Of a stretch of DNA of 64,000 nt, positions 8,384 through 15,379 are shown one piece after another. The notes beneath the pieces are model-generated. The model was given only the letters and a program-made list of their open reading frames with translations. It was not told the origin of the DNA and ran no database searches. The stretch covers positions 1 through 64,000 of the forward strand of contig NZ_JAPPTI010000004.1 in NCBI RefSeq assembly GCF_027587025.1, written 5' to 3'. Each line of letters opens with the position of its first letter. The first letter of the stretch is position 1. A program made the translations under genes and the position numbers. Source of the DNA: Vibrio sp. LaRot3 (GTDB taxonomy: Bacteria; Pseudomonadota; Gammaproteobacteria; Enterobacterales; Vibrionaceae).

Positions 8384-8997
8384 TGAATCAAGCAGTCGCA
8401 CTACCAGGTCACCGAATCAACGCGCTTGGCCATCATGTACCAGAGTCACAAGTCAAACAGATCGACATCTTACGTGATGATGTGGTTCTTGCCGTGGTTG
8501 AAAAAGCCAAAGAAGCACAACAAGCCCTTGCTGAATTCAAAGTGATGGCCATGAACCAAATCAAAGACTTTGTCGACCTAAGCGCAGAGGAATACGACGT
8601 TAAGTACGGTGGAACAAAAGGCAACGTTTCGCTGTTGAGTTTTGACGGCAAATACAAGTTGATGCGCGCCATGGGTGAACACCGCACCTTTGATGAGCGC
8701 ATCCAAGCGGCTAAAGCCAAAATTGATGAGTGCATTCATCGCTGGGCGGAAGGCTCTGACGACAAAATCAAATCCCTTGTTGAGCACGCCTTTCGTGTCA
8801 ACAAGCAAGGTCATATTGATGTCAACCAAGTGCTGAGCCTGCGCCAACTGAATATCGATGACCCAGACTGGATTGAAGCGATGGACGCCATTGCTGATTC
8901 AATTCAAATCACCGGAACAAGCTCGTACTTGCGTATTTATGAGCGCCAAGAGAACGGCAGCTACAAACAGCTCGCTCTCGATATCGCCAAACTCTAG
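8383..8997 (+). CDS. DUF3164 family phage protein
   Basis: From ATG 8383 (in TAATG, with AGGAG upstream) the product has 204 residues. It has a helical N-terminal half, the YGGTKGNVSLLSFDGKYK region at about 72-89 and a DIAKL C-terminus, typical of DUF3164 proteins of the Mu-like early region. In several phages such proteins are annotated near sialidase-like or host-nuclease-inhibitor genes, but the function is unknown to me. Cytoplasmic, early expressed. Confidence 0.75.
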   Translation: MNQAVALPGHRINALGHHVPESQVKQIDILRDDVVLAVVEKAKEAQQALAEFKVMAMNQIKDFVDLSAEEYDVKYGGTKGNVSLLSFDGKYKLMRAMGEHRTFDERIQAAKAKIDECIHRWAEGSDDKIKSLVEHAFRVNKQGHIDVNQVLSLRQLNIDDPDWIEAMDAIADSIQITGTSSYLRIYERQENGSYKQLALDIAKL

Positions 8998-9006
8998 GAG
9001 GCCATC

Positions 9007-9219
9007 ATGTTTTCATCCACACCCGCAAAAAGTGAATACCCCGAACACGCAGAGTTAGCAGCTCAACTTGAGCGTGATGGTATGTACTCAAATGCCGCGT
9101 TTACTTGGATGGCAGCTGCGCATCACGCTCGCTCGCCAGAGAATCGTCATTGGGCGGAATCCCGAGCTGACTTTTGCAACTCCTGGGCGCGTCGTTACCA
9201 AAGGAGTAAAGCCGCATGA
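9007..9219 (+). CDS. ANR-family regulator-like protein
   Basis: The 70-residue protein matches the ANR pattern well: AAQLERDGMYSNAAFTWMAAA at residues about 18-38 (read with a one-residue gap), then NRHWAESRADFC at 46-57. ANR proteins are small helical negative regulators, first described for AggR/AraC-type activators, and are also common in Mu-like phages. Its target here is unknown; AraC-type host regulators are a possibility. AGGAGG lies just upstream. The stop overlaps the next ATG as ATGA. Confidence 0.72.
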   Translation: MFSSTPAKSEYPEHAELAAQLERDGMYSNAAFTWMAAAHHARSPENRHWAESRADFCNSWARRYQRSKAA

Positions 9220-9410
9220 CAACGTTTCTATGTCCGCATACTCCCCAAGCAATTGAGGCCGAGATTGATTTGGCCCAAATGCTGATTGAACTGGAAGGCA
9301 CTGGTTACCCTGATGACACGTTTGAAGATGGCGTCATCGCAGCTCTTCGTTGGGTGCAAGGGCGATGGCCTCAGCCAACCTCTGATGCGATAGAGCATTT
9401 AGAACAGTAG
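9216..9410 (+). CDS. Hypothetical acidic small phage protein
   Basis: A 64-residue acidic helical protein coupled to the ANR gene by an ATGA overlap and followed directly by a terminator, so it ends this transcription block. No family recognised. Confidence 0.55.
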   Translation: MTTFLCPHTPQAIEAEIDLAQMLIELEGTGYPDDTFEDGVIAALRWVQGRWPQPTSDAIEHLEQ

Positions 9411-9421
9411 CCTTTATATAC

Positions 9422-9443
9422 GCCCGCTACTGCGGGCTTTTTA
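9422..9443 (+). terminator. Rho-independent terminator after the first early block
   Basis: GCCCGC, loop TACT and GCGGGC are followed by CTTTTT. The six-pair GC stem with T-run lies 11 bp after the stop of the 9216-9410 gene. Confidence 0.85.
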
Positions 9444-9467
9444 TTACCTGATACTTAAGGATTACCG

Positions 9468-9659
9468 ATGCTAAGCGCAAAACTCGAATGTGATGCAAAT
9501 GGTTGTCATAACGAAATCGACCTCGAACTCAACCATCCCGACGATGCTGTTATTGAAGTAGAAAAATTAGAAGAACAAGGCTGGGACTATGACTGGGATA
9601 GTGGCATTAGCTACTGCTCGAAATGTCGTTTACTTGTTGAGGGGGCTGAACATGACTAA
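9468..9659 (+). CDS. Small cysteine-rich (possible zinc-binding) phage protein
   Basis: 63 residues with Cys8, Cys13, Cys50 and Cys53 (ECDANGC and YCSKC), a plausible four-cysteine metal site around an acidic beta-rich middle. The family is unknown. TAAGGA precedes the ATG. It overlaps the next start by 8 bp. Confidence 0.6.
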   Translation: MLSAKLECDANGCHNEIDLELNHPDDAVIEVEKLEEQGWDYDWDSGISYCSKCRLLVEGAEHD

Positions 9660-9852
9660 GCGTATCCGCCTAACCAAACCCCAAAAAGAAGAGCTAGATA
9701 AGCTCGCTAATGCTGGAGTGCCTCGCCTCTCTGGCATCTCGTATTTCAAGATATTTGGTGAGTCTTTATGCTCAACAAACAATATGGTGACACCGTTAGC
9801 TGAAGTCGCCTTTCGTTACTTCAACAAGCAAAAGAGGCTTTACCATGGCTAA
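9652..9852 (+). CDS. Hypothetical basic small phage protein
   Basis: The ATG at 9652 sits in the end of the cysteine-rich gene (ATGACTAA) after GAGGGGG. The 66-residue product is basic at its N-terminus and could be a helix-turn-helix-like protein (KPQKEELDKLANAGVPRLS), but this is weak. It overlaps the next gene by 8 bp. Confidence 0.5.
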   Translation: MTKRIRLTKPQKEELDKLANAGVPRLSGISYFKIFGESLCSTNNMVTPLAEVAFRYFNKQKRLYHG

Positions 9853-10282
9853 CATCACCAAAGACCAATGGAAAAAACTTGAAGAAGAGATGACTTATAG
9901 TTTTGTCTCTATCCGCTTTAAATATCAAGGTTATGAGCTTTCGGTTCAGCGAATCAGAACGGCAGAAAATAAGACAGAACTGTGTGTTTATATCGATGAT
10001 GTCTATAAGAGTTCGTGGGGAAACCCTGACCGTGAAGATGGTGATGCCCCTGACATCATTAAAGAAGTATGGCGCAAGCGCTCCATAGCAATGCACAAAC
10101 CATCAACTATCCAGAAATTAATCAAAAAGCATGGCAAACGCCGCGTTCACAATGCGATTCCTGATTGGGATGCGCGCATAGAATACTATGAACCATTTTT
10201 CCCTAAAGCTTCCGTTCTTTGCCGTCAGTTCAAAAAGCTCGAAGATTTAGAGCTTATCGAGGGGTGTCATGAGCAACCGTAA
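9845..10282 (+). CDS. Hypothetical Mu-like early protein
   Basis: A 145-residue basic protein without a recognised domain. It sits immediately before gemA, where Mu-like phages carry a conserved protein of similar size. AAGAGG lies upstream of the ATG, and the end overlaps gemA by 14 bp. Confidence 0.6.
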   Translation: MANITKDQWKKLEEEMTYSFVSIRFKYQGYELSVQRIRTAENKTELCVYIDDVYKSSWGNPDREDGDAPDIIKEVWRKRSIAMHKPSTIQKLIKKHGKRRVHNAIPDWDARIEYYEPFFPKASVLCRQFKKLEDLELIEGCHEQP

Positions 10283-10844
10283 CCGCTTAATCCAACTTAT
10301 CCACGTAGCTAAGCGCGAGCTGGCGCTTGAAGATGATGTTTATCGCCTACTGCTTGAGGTTGAAACCAATAAAACCTCTTGCAGCAAAATGAGCATCAAA
10401 GAGCTAGAAACGGTGCTTGCTGCTATGGAAAGCAAAGGTTTTAAACGCAAAATAAACGGTTCTAAAACGCCGTTTAAAAAGCGTTTAAGCCCGAAAGCTA
10501 AAGGGGTAAGAACGGAAGTAGATAAGATTCGCGCCATTTGGATCACCATGAGCAAACAAGGCTTTGTGCGCGATGGCAGCGAAACTGCGCTTGATGCTTA
10601 CGTTCGCCGCATTACCAATCGCAACAAGAATGAGGGCGTAGACCATGTTGCTTGGTGTAATGGCAATCAGTCATACACTGTTCTTGAATCTCTTAAGTCA
10701 TGGCATCGCCGAGTGATGATTGATGAGCTAAAGAACAAAGGCTGGACAGTGCCTATCAACGAACGTACTGGCAAGCCTATGGGCTATGAAGCGATAGCGG
10801 ATGCTTTTTGTGAAATGCTGCAAGCGCGTAAGGAGGTGCAGTGA
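10269..10844 (+). CDS. gemA: GemA-like regulatory protein (DUF1018, Mu gp16)
   Basis: The 191-residue protein has the GemA/gp16 layout: RLIQLIHVAKRELALEDD-like N-terminus, a basic middle, and the C-terminal WTVPINERTGKPMGYEAI-type region that recalls DUF1018. In Mu, gemA affects host gene expression and DNA gyrase-related functions. The basic linker (about 57-78, rich in Lys and Arg) is encoded by the longest TTTAAAC phased array in the window. It overlaps the next GTG start. Confidence 0.78.
   Translation: MSNRNRLIQLIHVAKRELALEDDVYRLLLEVETNKTSCSKMSIKELETVLAAMESKGFKRKINGSKTPFKKRLSPKAKGVRTEVDKIRAIWITMSKQGFVRDGSETALDAYVRRITNRNKNEGVDHVAWCNGNQSYTVLESLKSWHRRVMIDELKNKGWTVPINERTGKPMGYEAIADAFCEMLQARKEVQ
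10440..10490 (+). repeat. Phased TTTAAAC array C (five units) inside gemA
   Basis: Five units start at 10440, 10451, 10462, 10473 and 10484 (TTTAAAC, AATAAAC, CTAAAAC, TTTAAAA, TTTAAGC), each exactly 11 bp apart. This is the longest array found. It falls in the Lys/Arg-rich linker of GemA, where codon choice is free enough to host it. Confidence 0.65.
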
Positions 10845-11014
10845 CAGAGTTTACCCGCAAAGATCGAGAGCTTATTAACCATGTAAAACAATTTGGTGGT
10901 AAAAGCGAATCCGAGGCCATCGCCTACCTCGATCGATATTGTGGGAACTGGCAAGGAACGCCACTACCTAAGGCGAAACGATTGAAACCATTAGGTAGTG
11001 GTGAAACAGAATAA
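10841..11014 (+). CDS. Small hypothetical protein, 57 residues, GTG start
   Basis: The frame opens at GTG 10841, preceded by AAGGAGG at ideal spacing, and ends TAA at 11014. The product begins VTEFTRKDRELI and contains a GGKSESEAIAYLDRY stretch; it is basic and probably helical. It overlaps the end of gemA and is followed by a terminator. No family recognised. Confidence 0.65.
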   Translation: MTEFTRKDRELINHVKQFGGKSESEAIAYLDRYCGNWQGTPLPKAKRLKPLGSGETE

Positions 11015-11021
11015 ATTAAAT

Positions 11022-11045
11022 AACCGCTCTTCCGAGCGGTTTTTT
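11022..11045 (+). terminator. Rho-independent terminator after the gemA block
   Basis: ACCGCTC, loop TTCC and GAGCGGT are followed by TTTTT. It separates the early genes from the Mor-type activator. Confidence 0.88.
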
Positions 11046-11133
11046 AATGGATCATTTTCACGCTAATTTCCGATTGAGGATCATTTTACCTGTTTTACTC
11101 TTCCTACATTACGTGGGAATGTTAGGAGGCAAG

Positions 11134-11937
11134 ATGAACGATACACAACCAGATATGTTTGCAAGCCAAGCAATCGACCCTCGCGTGCTCGACAACCTTG
11201 ACCACTTACTTGATGACGAAAATGAATGGCCTATCACCTTCCTAAAGCTGCGCGATATTCTGGATAGTGAACTGAATGAGCTACTGCCTGAACACAAAAA
11301 GGTCTCGCTCTCTCTTGCTCTTGTGATTGGTCAATACTTAGGTGGAATGTCGAATTACTTACCTACTGGGCAATTGCTGCAAAAGTACATTCGAGACATC
11401 AACATATGGGAAGCATTCACAGGCCATAACGTAAAAAGCCTAGCGATGCAGCACCGTCTTAGTGAGAAAGCCATCTACCAAGTTCTGCATCGTATGCGCG
11501 CTATTAGCAGTCAGCGCAGTCAAATTTTACGTGGTCGCATTGGTGATGTGGACAGTAAGTGGAATCGTTACTTTGAGCCAGTAGGCGTAGAGGGCGACAT
11601 CCACTTAGAAGAAGAAAAAAAGAAATGGCCGATGGCTCTATTAGAGCTCAGAACCTTGCTACTCAAAGAGCTTGAAGCGTATGACGTTAATGAGCATGAG
11701 GTCGCGTTATCAATGGTGTTAGCCATTGGTCAAAAGATGGGAGGTGAGCACCAATATATTGCTCGTGGTGATATTCTTTATCGTCATGTACGCAATATTG
11801 AGATTTGGGAATCATACAATGGCAACAACGTTAAGCAGCTTGCCCACCAATACAAGGTGACAGATAAAACCATCTACGAAATTCTCGCCAAAATGAAAAA
11901 GCTCGAATCAAAAAAGTGGCAACCCGATCTCTTTTAG
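11134..11937 (+). CDS. Tandem Mor/C-type transcription activator (two Mor domains in one chain)
   Basis: The ATG at 11134 follows TTAGGAGG and gives 267 residues. Two homologous Mor-type domains occur at about 55-122 and 188-256. Each has the family pattern: IGQ..GG, a YLPTG/YIARG turn, IRDINIW or VRNIEIW, a F/Y-x-G-x-N motif, and a C-terminal HTH ending IYQVLHRM or IYEILAKM. Mu has separate Mor (about 129 aa) and C (about 140 aa) proteins that act as dimers to switch on middle and late promoters. Here one chain could act as a covalent dimer. Its position, between early genes and lysis genes, fits a middle/late switch. An upstream ATG at 11047 is rejected because it lacks a ribosome-binding site and adds a hydrophobic tail. 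Confidence 0.85.
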   Translation: MNDTQPDMFASQAIDPRVLDNLDHLLDDENEWPITFLKLRDILDSELNELLPEHKKVSLSLALVIGQYLGGMSNYLPTGQLLQKYIRDINIWEAFTGHNVKSLAMQHRLSEKAIYQVLHRMRAISSQRSQILRGRIGDVDSKWNRYFEPVGVEGDIHLEEEKKKWPMALLELRTLLLKELEAYDVNEHEVALSMVLAIGQKMGGEHQYIARGDILYRHVRNIEIWESYNGNNVKQLAHQYKVTDKTIYEILAKMKKLESKKWQPDLF

Positions 11938-12000
11938 TCAGACTTTATCCATACAGTCGGTACTAAAAACTGACTTACTGTAACAAAACACCTCGCTTGC

Positions 12001-12023
12001 AGCCCTCTTCGGAGGGCTTTTTT
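12001..12023 (+). terminator. Rho-independent terminator after the Mor-type gene
   Basis: AGCCCTC, loop TTCG and GAGGGCT are followed by TTTTT, giving a stable tetraloop hairpin. Confidence 0.9.
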
Positions 12024-12115
12024 GATCGAAATCCCGAATAAGGAGGTTAATTTAGCTGCAATGATTATGTGTGAGGTAGAGTATTAGGTACGTTTTATTA
12101 AAGCATGGCAGTCAT
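12024..12115 (+). promoter_or_regulatory. Probable late promoter region
   Basis: This 92-bp gap starts the late transcription unit after a terminator, so an activator-dependent promoter is expected here. I see no good -35 box. An AAGGAGG at 12041-12047 is followed only by a tiny open frame. Placement is by inference from Mu, where the activator gene directly precedes the late promoter for lysis. Confidence 0.35.
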
Positions 12116-12346
12116 ATGGATAATTTCCTGGGAAGGTTTTCCAAGCTTGTTAGCGCAGTAGTATCAGCAGCCGGGCTTTCTGTAGCATCTGTGTTACTTT
12201 GCGCGCTTATTGGTTTCTTTGAAGGGTTCTCTTCAGAACAATGGGGATTCTGGCTTTGGTTTGCGGCACTATGGCCATTCGGCTCGCTTGCTATCTTAGC
12301 CACTTACTTTTTTGTCACACGGGAGAGAGATGAAATTTCTAATTAA
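12116..12346 (+). CDS. Small membrane protein at the start of the lysis region
   Basis: The 76-residue protein has two hydrophobic helices (about 12-37 and 44-66) and a charged C-terminus, RERDEISN. This would suit a holin or antiholin, but a better holin candidate lies at 13242-13757, so the role is uncertain. No good ribosome-binding site precedes the ATG. It is followed by the second copy of the 16-bp motif and hairpin. Confidence 0.55.
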   Translation: MDNFLGRFSKLVSAVVSAAGLSVASVLLCALIGFFEGFSSEQWGFWLWFAALWPFGSLAILATYFFVTRERDEISN

Positions 12347-12352
12347 CATCCA

Positions 12353-12433
12353 TAACCCACGTTAATCCGCTCTTTCTCCACTAAAAATAGACACTAAGCC
12401 TACTCGGTATCCCTTAATCCAATAGGCTTAGTG
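12353..12433 (+). promoter_or_regulatory. 16-bp motif plus hairpin, copy 2, abutting the endolysin start
   Basis: TAACCCACGTTAATCC (12353-12368) is followed by a perfect 11-bp inverted repeat, CACTAAGCCTA (12392-12402) and TAGGCTTAGTG (12423-12433). The right arm ends at the base before the endolysin ATG, and no Shine-Dalgarno is visible, so the hairpin probably controls transcription or translation of the lysin. Confidence 0.5.
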
Positions 12434-12997
12434 ATGAAAAACTTCGCGTTCTCTACCAAAGGCTACTCAGAAAGCTTTTGTCATGCGGTTGAGTTTATCT
12501 TAATCGCAGAAGGTGCTTTATACCCCAATGGTAAAGCTCGCCCTGGTTTGGGCTATGTAAATGATCCCAAAGACGCAGGCGGCGAAACCAAAGGCGGTAT
12601 CAGCAAACGTGCCTTTCCTTCTGTTGACATTCAAGCACTCACACTCGACAAAATTGTCCGCCTGTACCACCGCAATTACTGGCGAGTAGCGTACTGCCAA
12701 GACTGGCAACCAGCAACTGCTGTACTAATGTTTGATGCTGCAGTTCAGCATGGAGCCAATCAAGCCATTCGCATGCTGCAAGAGATTGCTGGTACTAAAG
12801 CCGATGGTAAGGTCGGCCCTAAAACTCGTGCGGCTGTTCAATCATTCGATCAAGCGTATTTAGTCGCTCGTTATGGACTGCGTCGTGGTCGTTTTTATGC
12901 GCGAATCATCAAAAAGAACCATACCCAATGCCGCTTTATTGAAGGCTGGCACAACCGCCTAGTTGAGTTAACCAATCATGCTTGGGAACTTATCTAA
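12434..12997 (+). CDS. Endolysin, glycoside hydrolase family 108 type
   Basis: A 187-residue protein with the GH108 N-terminal pattern: ILIAEG (likely catalytic Glu26), a NDPKDAGGETKGGIS stretch at about 43-57, then helical YHRNYWRVAYCQDW. A C-terminal peptidoglycan-binding region (DGKVGPKTRAAVQ) follows. GH108 enzymes cleave the glycan backbone of peptidoglycan. There is no signal peptide, so release needs the holin. The start is ATG 12434 (GTG 12431 is an in-frame alternative inside the hairpin arm). Confidence 0.85.
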   Translation: MKNFAFSTKGYSESFCHAVEFILIAEGALYPNGKARPGLGYVNDPKDAGGETKGGISKRAFPSVDIQALTLDKIVRLYHRNYWRVAYCQDWQPATAVLMFDAAVQHGANQAIRMLQEIAGTKADGKVGPKTRAAVQSFDQAYLVARYGLRRGRFYARIIKKNHTQCRFIEGWHNRLVELTNHAWELI

Positions 12998-13269
12998 TGG
13001 GCAAGAACTGGGAGTGGTCTTATCAACGCGGTATTGAACGTAGGCTAGAGGCTGAGCAATGCGCTCAGTCTACTGGCACATCATCGCCTAGTAAGCCTCC
13101 ACTCCACAGTCACGATGCCACTATGCAGTCTTATTTCGAGCGAGGTTGGCACAGTGTGACTCCAGCTCAAGTCTACCAACACTTGCAAGGCATTCAATCA
13201 ATGCCGCTTTCCCCCTTAGACCAAATCCGGAGATTGAAACAATGTCACTTTCAGCCATCGCAGGGCTAG
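12997..13269 (+). CDS. Hypothetical lysis-region protein
   Basis: The ATG at 12997 overlaps the endolysin stop as TAATG, and the product has 90 residues with no signal peptide. It is hydrophilic and contains a QSYFERGWHSVTP stretch. It overlaps the start of the next gene in another frame. It is not clearly a spanin: there is no lipobox or membrane anchor. Function unknown. Confidence 0.5.
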   Translation: MGKNWEWSYQRGIERRLEAEQCAQSTGTSSPSKPPLHSHDATMQSYFERGWHSVTPAQVYQHLQGIQSMPLSPLDQIRRLKQCHFQPSQG

Positions 13270-13757
13270 CGAGCCTTGCATTTAAAGCCGGCCCAGCGGT
13301 TATTCGCGGCGTGTCTCAATTATTTGGCGGCAGTGAAGTCGCTGACGAAGTTGCTGACATCGTAGAGCAAGCCGACAAGCTACTACTGTCGCCACAAGAT
13401 AAGCAAAAAGCCATTGAAAATGAGCTTAGTAAGTTGCCTCCAGAAGATCTTGTTGAGCTTCAAGCCCTCAAAGTTGAAATGGAAAAACAAGTTACTCGCC
13501 AGCAAGAGGTGGCCGCGCAAGACAGACAATCAGAGCACCATGAAACTCAAACCACCATTCGCCATGGTGATAGCTCTAGCTATTGGGTGGTTCGCTGCAC
13601 ACGCCCCTTAATGGCACTGATTAGCACCTGCTCGGGTTGTTACTACATCATCACTAACCCACAGCCGGAACTCACCGTTGCCGGAGTGCTGTTTGGCCTT
13701 GGCGCGACTTATATGGGCATTCGTCATCGTGAAAAAGATAAGGGGCTCACCTTATGA
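13242..13757 (+). CDS. Three-transmembrane-type phage holin
   Basis: From ATG 13242 the product has 171 residues. A small-residue-rich hydrophobic N-terminus (GLASLAFKAGPAVIRGV) is followed by an amphipathic middle (LLLSPQDKQKAIENELSKL) and two C-terminal hydrophobic segments (about 115-133 and 141-157). The layout fits the 3TM holin family found in Mu-like phages and gene-transfer agents. It would open the inner membrane for the endolysin. The ATGA overlap couples it to the next gene. Confidence 0.75.
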   Translation: MSLSAIAGLASLAFKAGPAVIRGVSQLFGGSEVADEVADIVEQADKLLLSPQDKQKAIENELSKLPPEDLVELQALKVEMEKQVTRQQEVAAQDRQSEHHETQTTIRHGDSSSYWVVRCTRPLMALISTCSGCYYIITNPQPELTVAGVLFGLGATYMGIRHREKDKGLTL

Positions 13758-13969
13758 CCGATTGGATCGACAAATCTGTTTTAAACCAAGAGCGTGAGTT
13801 AAAGCGCAGCATTGCTGCAGCTCGTCAAGCAGCGCCGCACGTAAAGCAAATCAAAGCCGGTGATGAAGTGCTATGCGCGGAGTGCTTAGAACCCATCCCT
13901 TGTGGCCGCATTGAGGCGCATCCTGACTCAACCCACTGCGTTGATTGTTTATCTGAACTGGAGGGCTGA
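13754..13969 (+). CDS. TraR/DksA-type C4 zinc-finger protein
   Basis: 71 residues with a C-terminal CAECLEPIP and HCVDCL pair (two CxxC), the hallmark of the phage TraR/DksA zinc-finger family, behind an N-terminal helix. TraR-type proteins bind the secondary channel of RNA polymerase and mimic DksA-ppGpp. Such genes are usual in this position in Mu-like phages. Start and stop overlap both neighbours. Confidence 0.85.
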   Translation: MTDWIDKSVLNQERELKRSIAAARQAAPHVKQIKAGDEVLCAECLEPIPCGRIEAHPDSTHCVDCLSELEG

Positions 13970-14277
13970 TGGATTTAGAAGTGATTAAAACCATCACACC
14001 TTGGCTACTAGGGGGCTGCTCAGTTGGTGGCTCTCTAGTGGCATGGGCAATCAAACGATCATTTGCAACCAAACAAGAAGTAGAACACCTCAAGCAAGAG
14101 CAAAAGCTGATCAAGTCACAAGTAGATAACCTGCCAAGTCACGACGAATTCTACGAGCTCAAAATCAGTATCGAAGCCATGCGCGGTGATCTAAAAGCAA
14201 TTAATGCCGCACTGCAGCCACTACAACACATCAACAACCTGCGTTTAGAAAACGATTTAAAAGATAAGGAAAGCTAA
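13969..14277 (+). CDS. Mu gp25-like protein (DUF2730)
   Basis: 102 residues: one N-terminal membrane segment (about 9-27, TPWLLGGCSVGGSLVAW) and a long coiled coil. Length, layout and position before gp26 match DUF2730 proteins of Mu-like phages. It might be a lysis accessory or spanin-like protein, but this is not established. Confidence 0.72.
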   Translation: MDLEVIKTITPWLLGGCSVGGSLVAWAIKRSFATKQEVEHLKQEQKLIKSQVDNLPSHDEFYELKISIEAMRGDLKAINAALQPLQHINNLRLENDLKDKES

Positions 14278-14280
14278 TCA

Positions 14281-14577
14281 ATGGCAATGAAAGACATCCT
14301 GCAGCAAGACCGTCGCTTGGTTATTCTTCGCGTTCTTAACGAGTCGGCTGCCTACACCGCAAACGAAAGCATTCTTGATGAGTCACTAGACCGCTTGGGT
14401 CATAAAGTCAGCCGAGACTTAGTCATTACCGAGATGCACTGGCTTGAAGAGCAAAGCCTCATTTCGATTGATGAAGCGTTCAATACCAAAGTGGCCACGC
14501 TTACCCAGCGCGGTATCGATGTAGCTGAGGGACAAACCACTCACCCTGGTGTTAAGCGCCCAAGCCCAACGTTATAG
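14281..14577 (+). CDS. Mu gp26-like winged-helix protein (VpaChn25_0724 family)
   Basis: 98 residues with the pattern RRLVILRVLNESAAYTANESI, a winged-helix-like fold often named after the Vibrio protein VpaChn25_0724. It sits between gp25 and gp27 in Mu-like phages. A DNA-binding role is plausible but unproven. Confidence 0.75.
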   Translation: MAMKDILQQDRRLVILRVLNESAAYTANESILDESLDRLGHKVSRDLVITEMHWLEEQSLISIDEAFNTKVATLTQRGIDVAEGQTTHPGVKRPSPTL

Positions 14578-14585
14578 GATCGCTT

Positions 14586-14804
14586 ATGACACTACTCACT
14601 GTGCTTCTGTTTCTTGTGATTTGGTGCGCTATCGACATCCTTTTATTCTGGTTGTGTGTGCGCTTATTTATTAACACGACAAAGTCTACGCCTATCCGTC
14701 GAGCTAACTGGTCTACGTTTATCATGCCAGCTCTTGCTCTTACACCTCGTCCACGTCGGGGCTTTGGTAAAGTCTTTGTTTGGCATAGGGAGCGATTCCT
14801 ATGA
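14586..14804 (+). CDS. Small membrane protein
   Basis: 72 residues with one strong hydrophobic helix (about 3-30, LLTVLLFLVIWCAIDILLF) and a basic C-terminal tail. It could be a spanin component or other lysis accessory, but there is no lipobox. The ATGA overlap links it to the terminase small subunit. Confidence 0.55.
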   Translation: MTLLTVLLFLVIWCAIDILLFWLCVRLFINTTKSTPIRRANWSTFIMPALALTPRPRRGFGKVFVWHRERFL

Positions 14805-15379
14805 GTCAACCCCATACCAAAAATCGCTTGAGTAAAATCGACCAGCTCCCCGACGACTTCAAGACTCAGCTCAATATCTTGCTGCGTGAAAAAAACATGA
14901 CTCAAGAGCAGATTCGCTCACTCATCAACAAACAGATTGATGAACAAGGCATTGCCGATGATCCTGAATACATCAAGCGTAATGCCATGAGTCGCTACGC
15001 TCAAAGCTTTCGTAAAGGGATGGAAAAATACCAACAAGCGCAAGAAATGACCAAGCAATGGGTACAGCAGTTTGGCGAGATGCCCCAGACCGATATTGCT
15101 CGTTCATTAATTGAGATAGGTAAATCTCAGGTATTCGACATCCAAATGAAAGCGTTGGAAGAGAATAAAACCCTCGACCCGAAAACGCTGGGCCACTTGG
15201 CTCTTTGTATTAAGCGCCTGCAAGAAGCGCAAACTGGCAGCGTGAAATTAGAGCAGCAAATTCGTAAGCAGGTGCTCGAAGAAGCCGCAGACCAAGCGGA
15301 GACCAAAGCGAAACAACAAGGCATGACGTCTGAAGGCGCGAAGGTCATCCGTGATTCTATATTGGGGCTAAGCACATGA
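14801..15379 (+). CDS. Terminase small subunit (DUF3486, Mu gp27)
   Basis: The 192-residue helical protein carries the DUF3486 pattern, including RLSKIDQLPDDFKTQLNILL and ISR-like SRYAQSFRKGMEKY. It directly precedes the large terminase, which it overlaps as ATGA. It should recognise phage DNA for headful packaging from the left end of transposed copies. Confidence 0.85.
   Translation: MSQPHTKNRLSKIDQLPDDFKTQLNILLREKNMTQEQIRSLINKQIDEQGIADDPEYIKRNAMSRYAQSFRKGMEKYQQAQEMTKQWVQQFGEMPQTDIARSLIEIGKSQVFDIQMKALEENKTLDPKTLGHLALCIKRLQEAQTGSVKLEQQIRKQVLEEAADQAETKAKQQGMTSEGAKVIRDSILGLST

Noticed and set aside
11047..11133. Longer N-terminus for the tandem Mor protein (ATG 11047)
   Set aside because: It begins just after the terminator T-run, lacks a ribosome-binding site and adds a hydrophobic tail not expected in an activator; AGGAGG precedes ATG 11134.
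12060..12086. Eight-codon open frame after a strong AAGGAGG in the late leader
   Set aside because: Spacing from the Shine-Dalgarno is too long and there is no family or coding signal; a leader peptide cannot be excluded.
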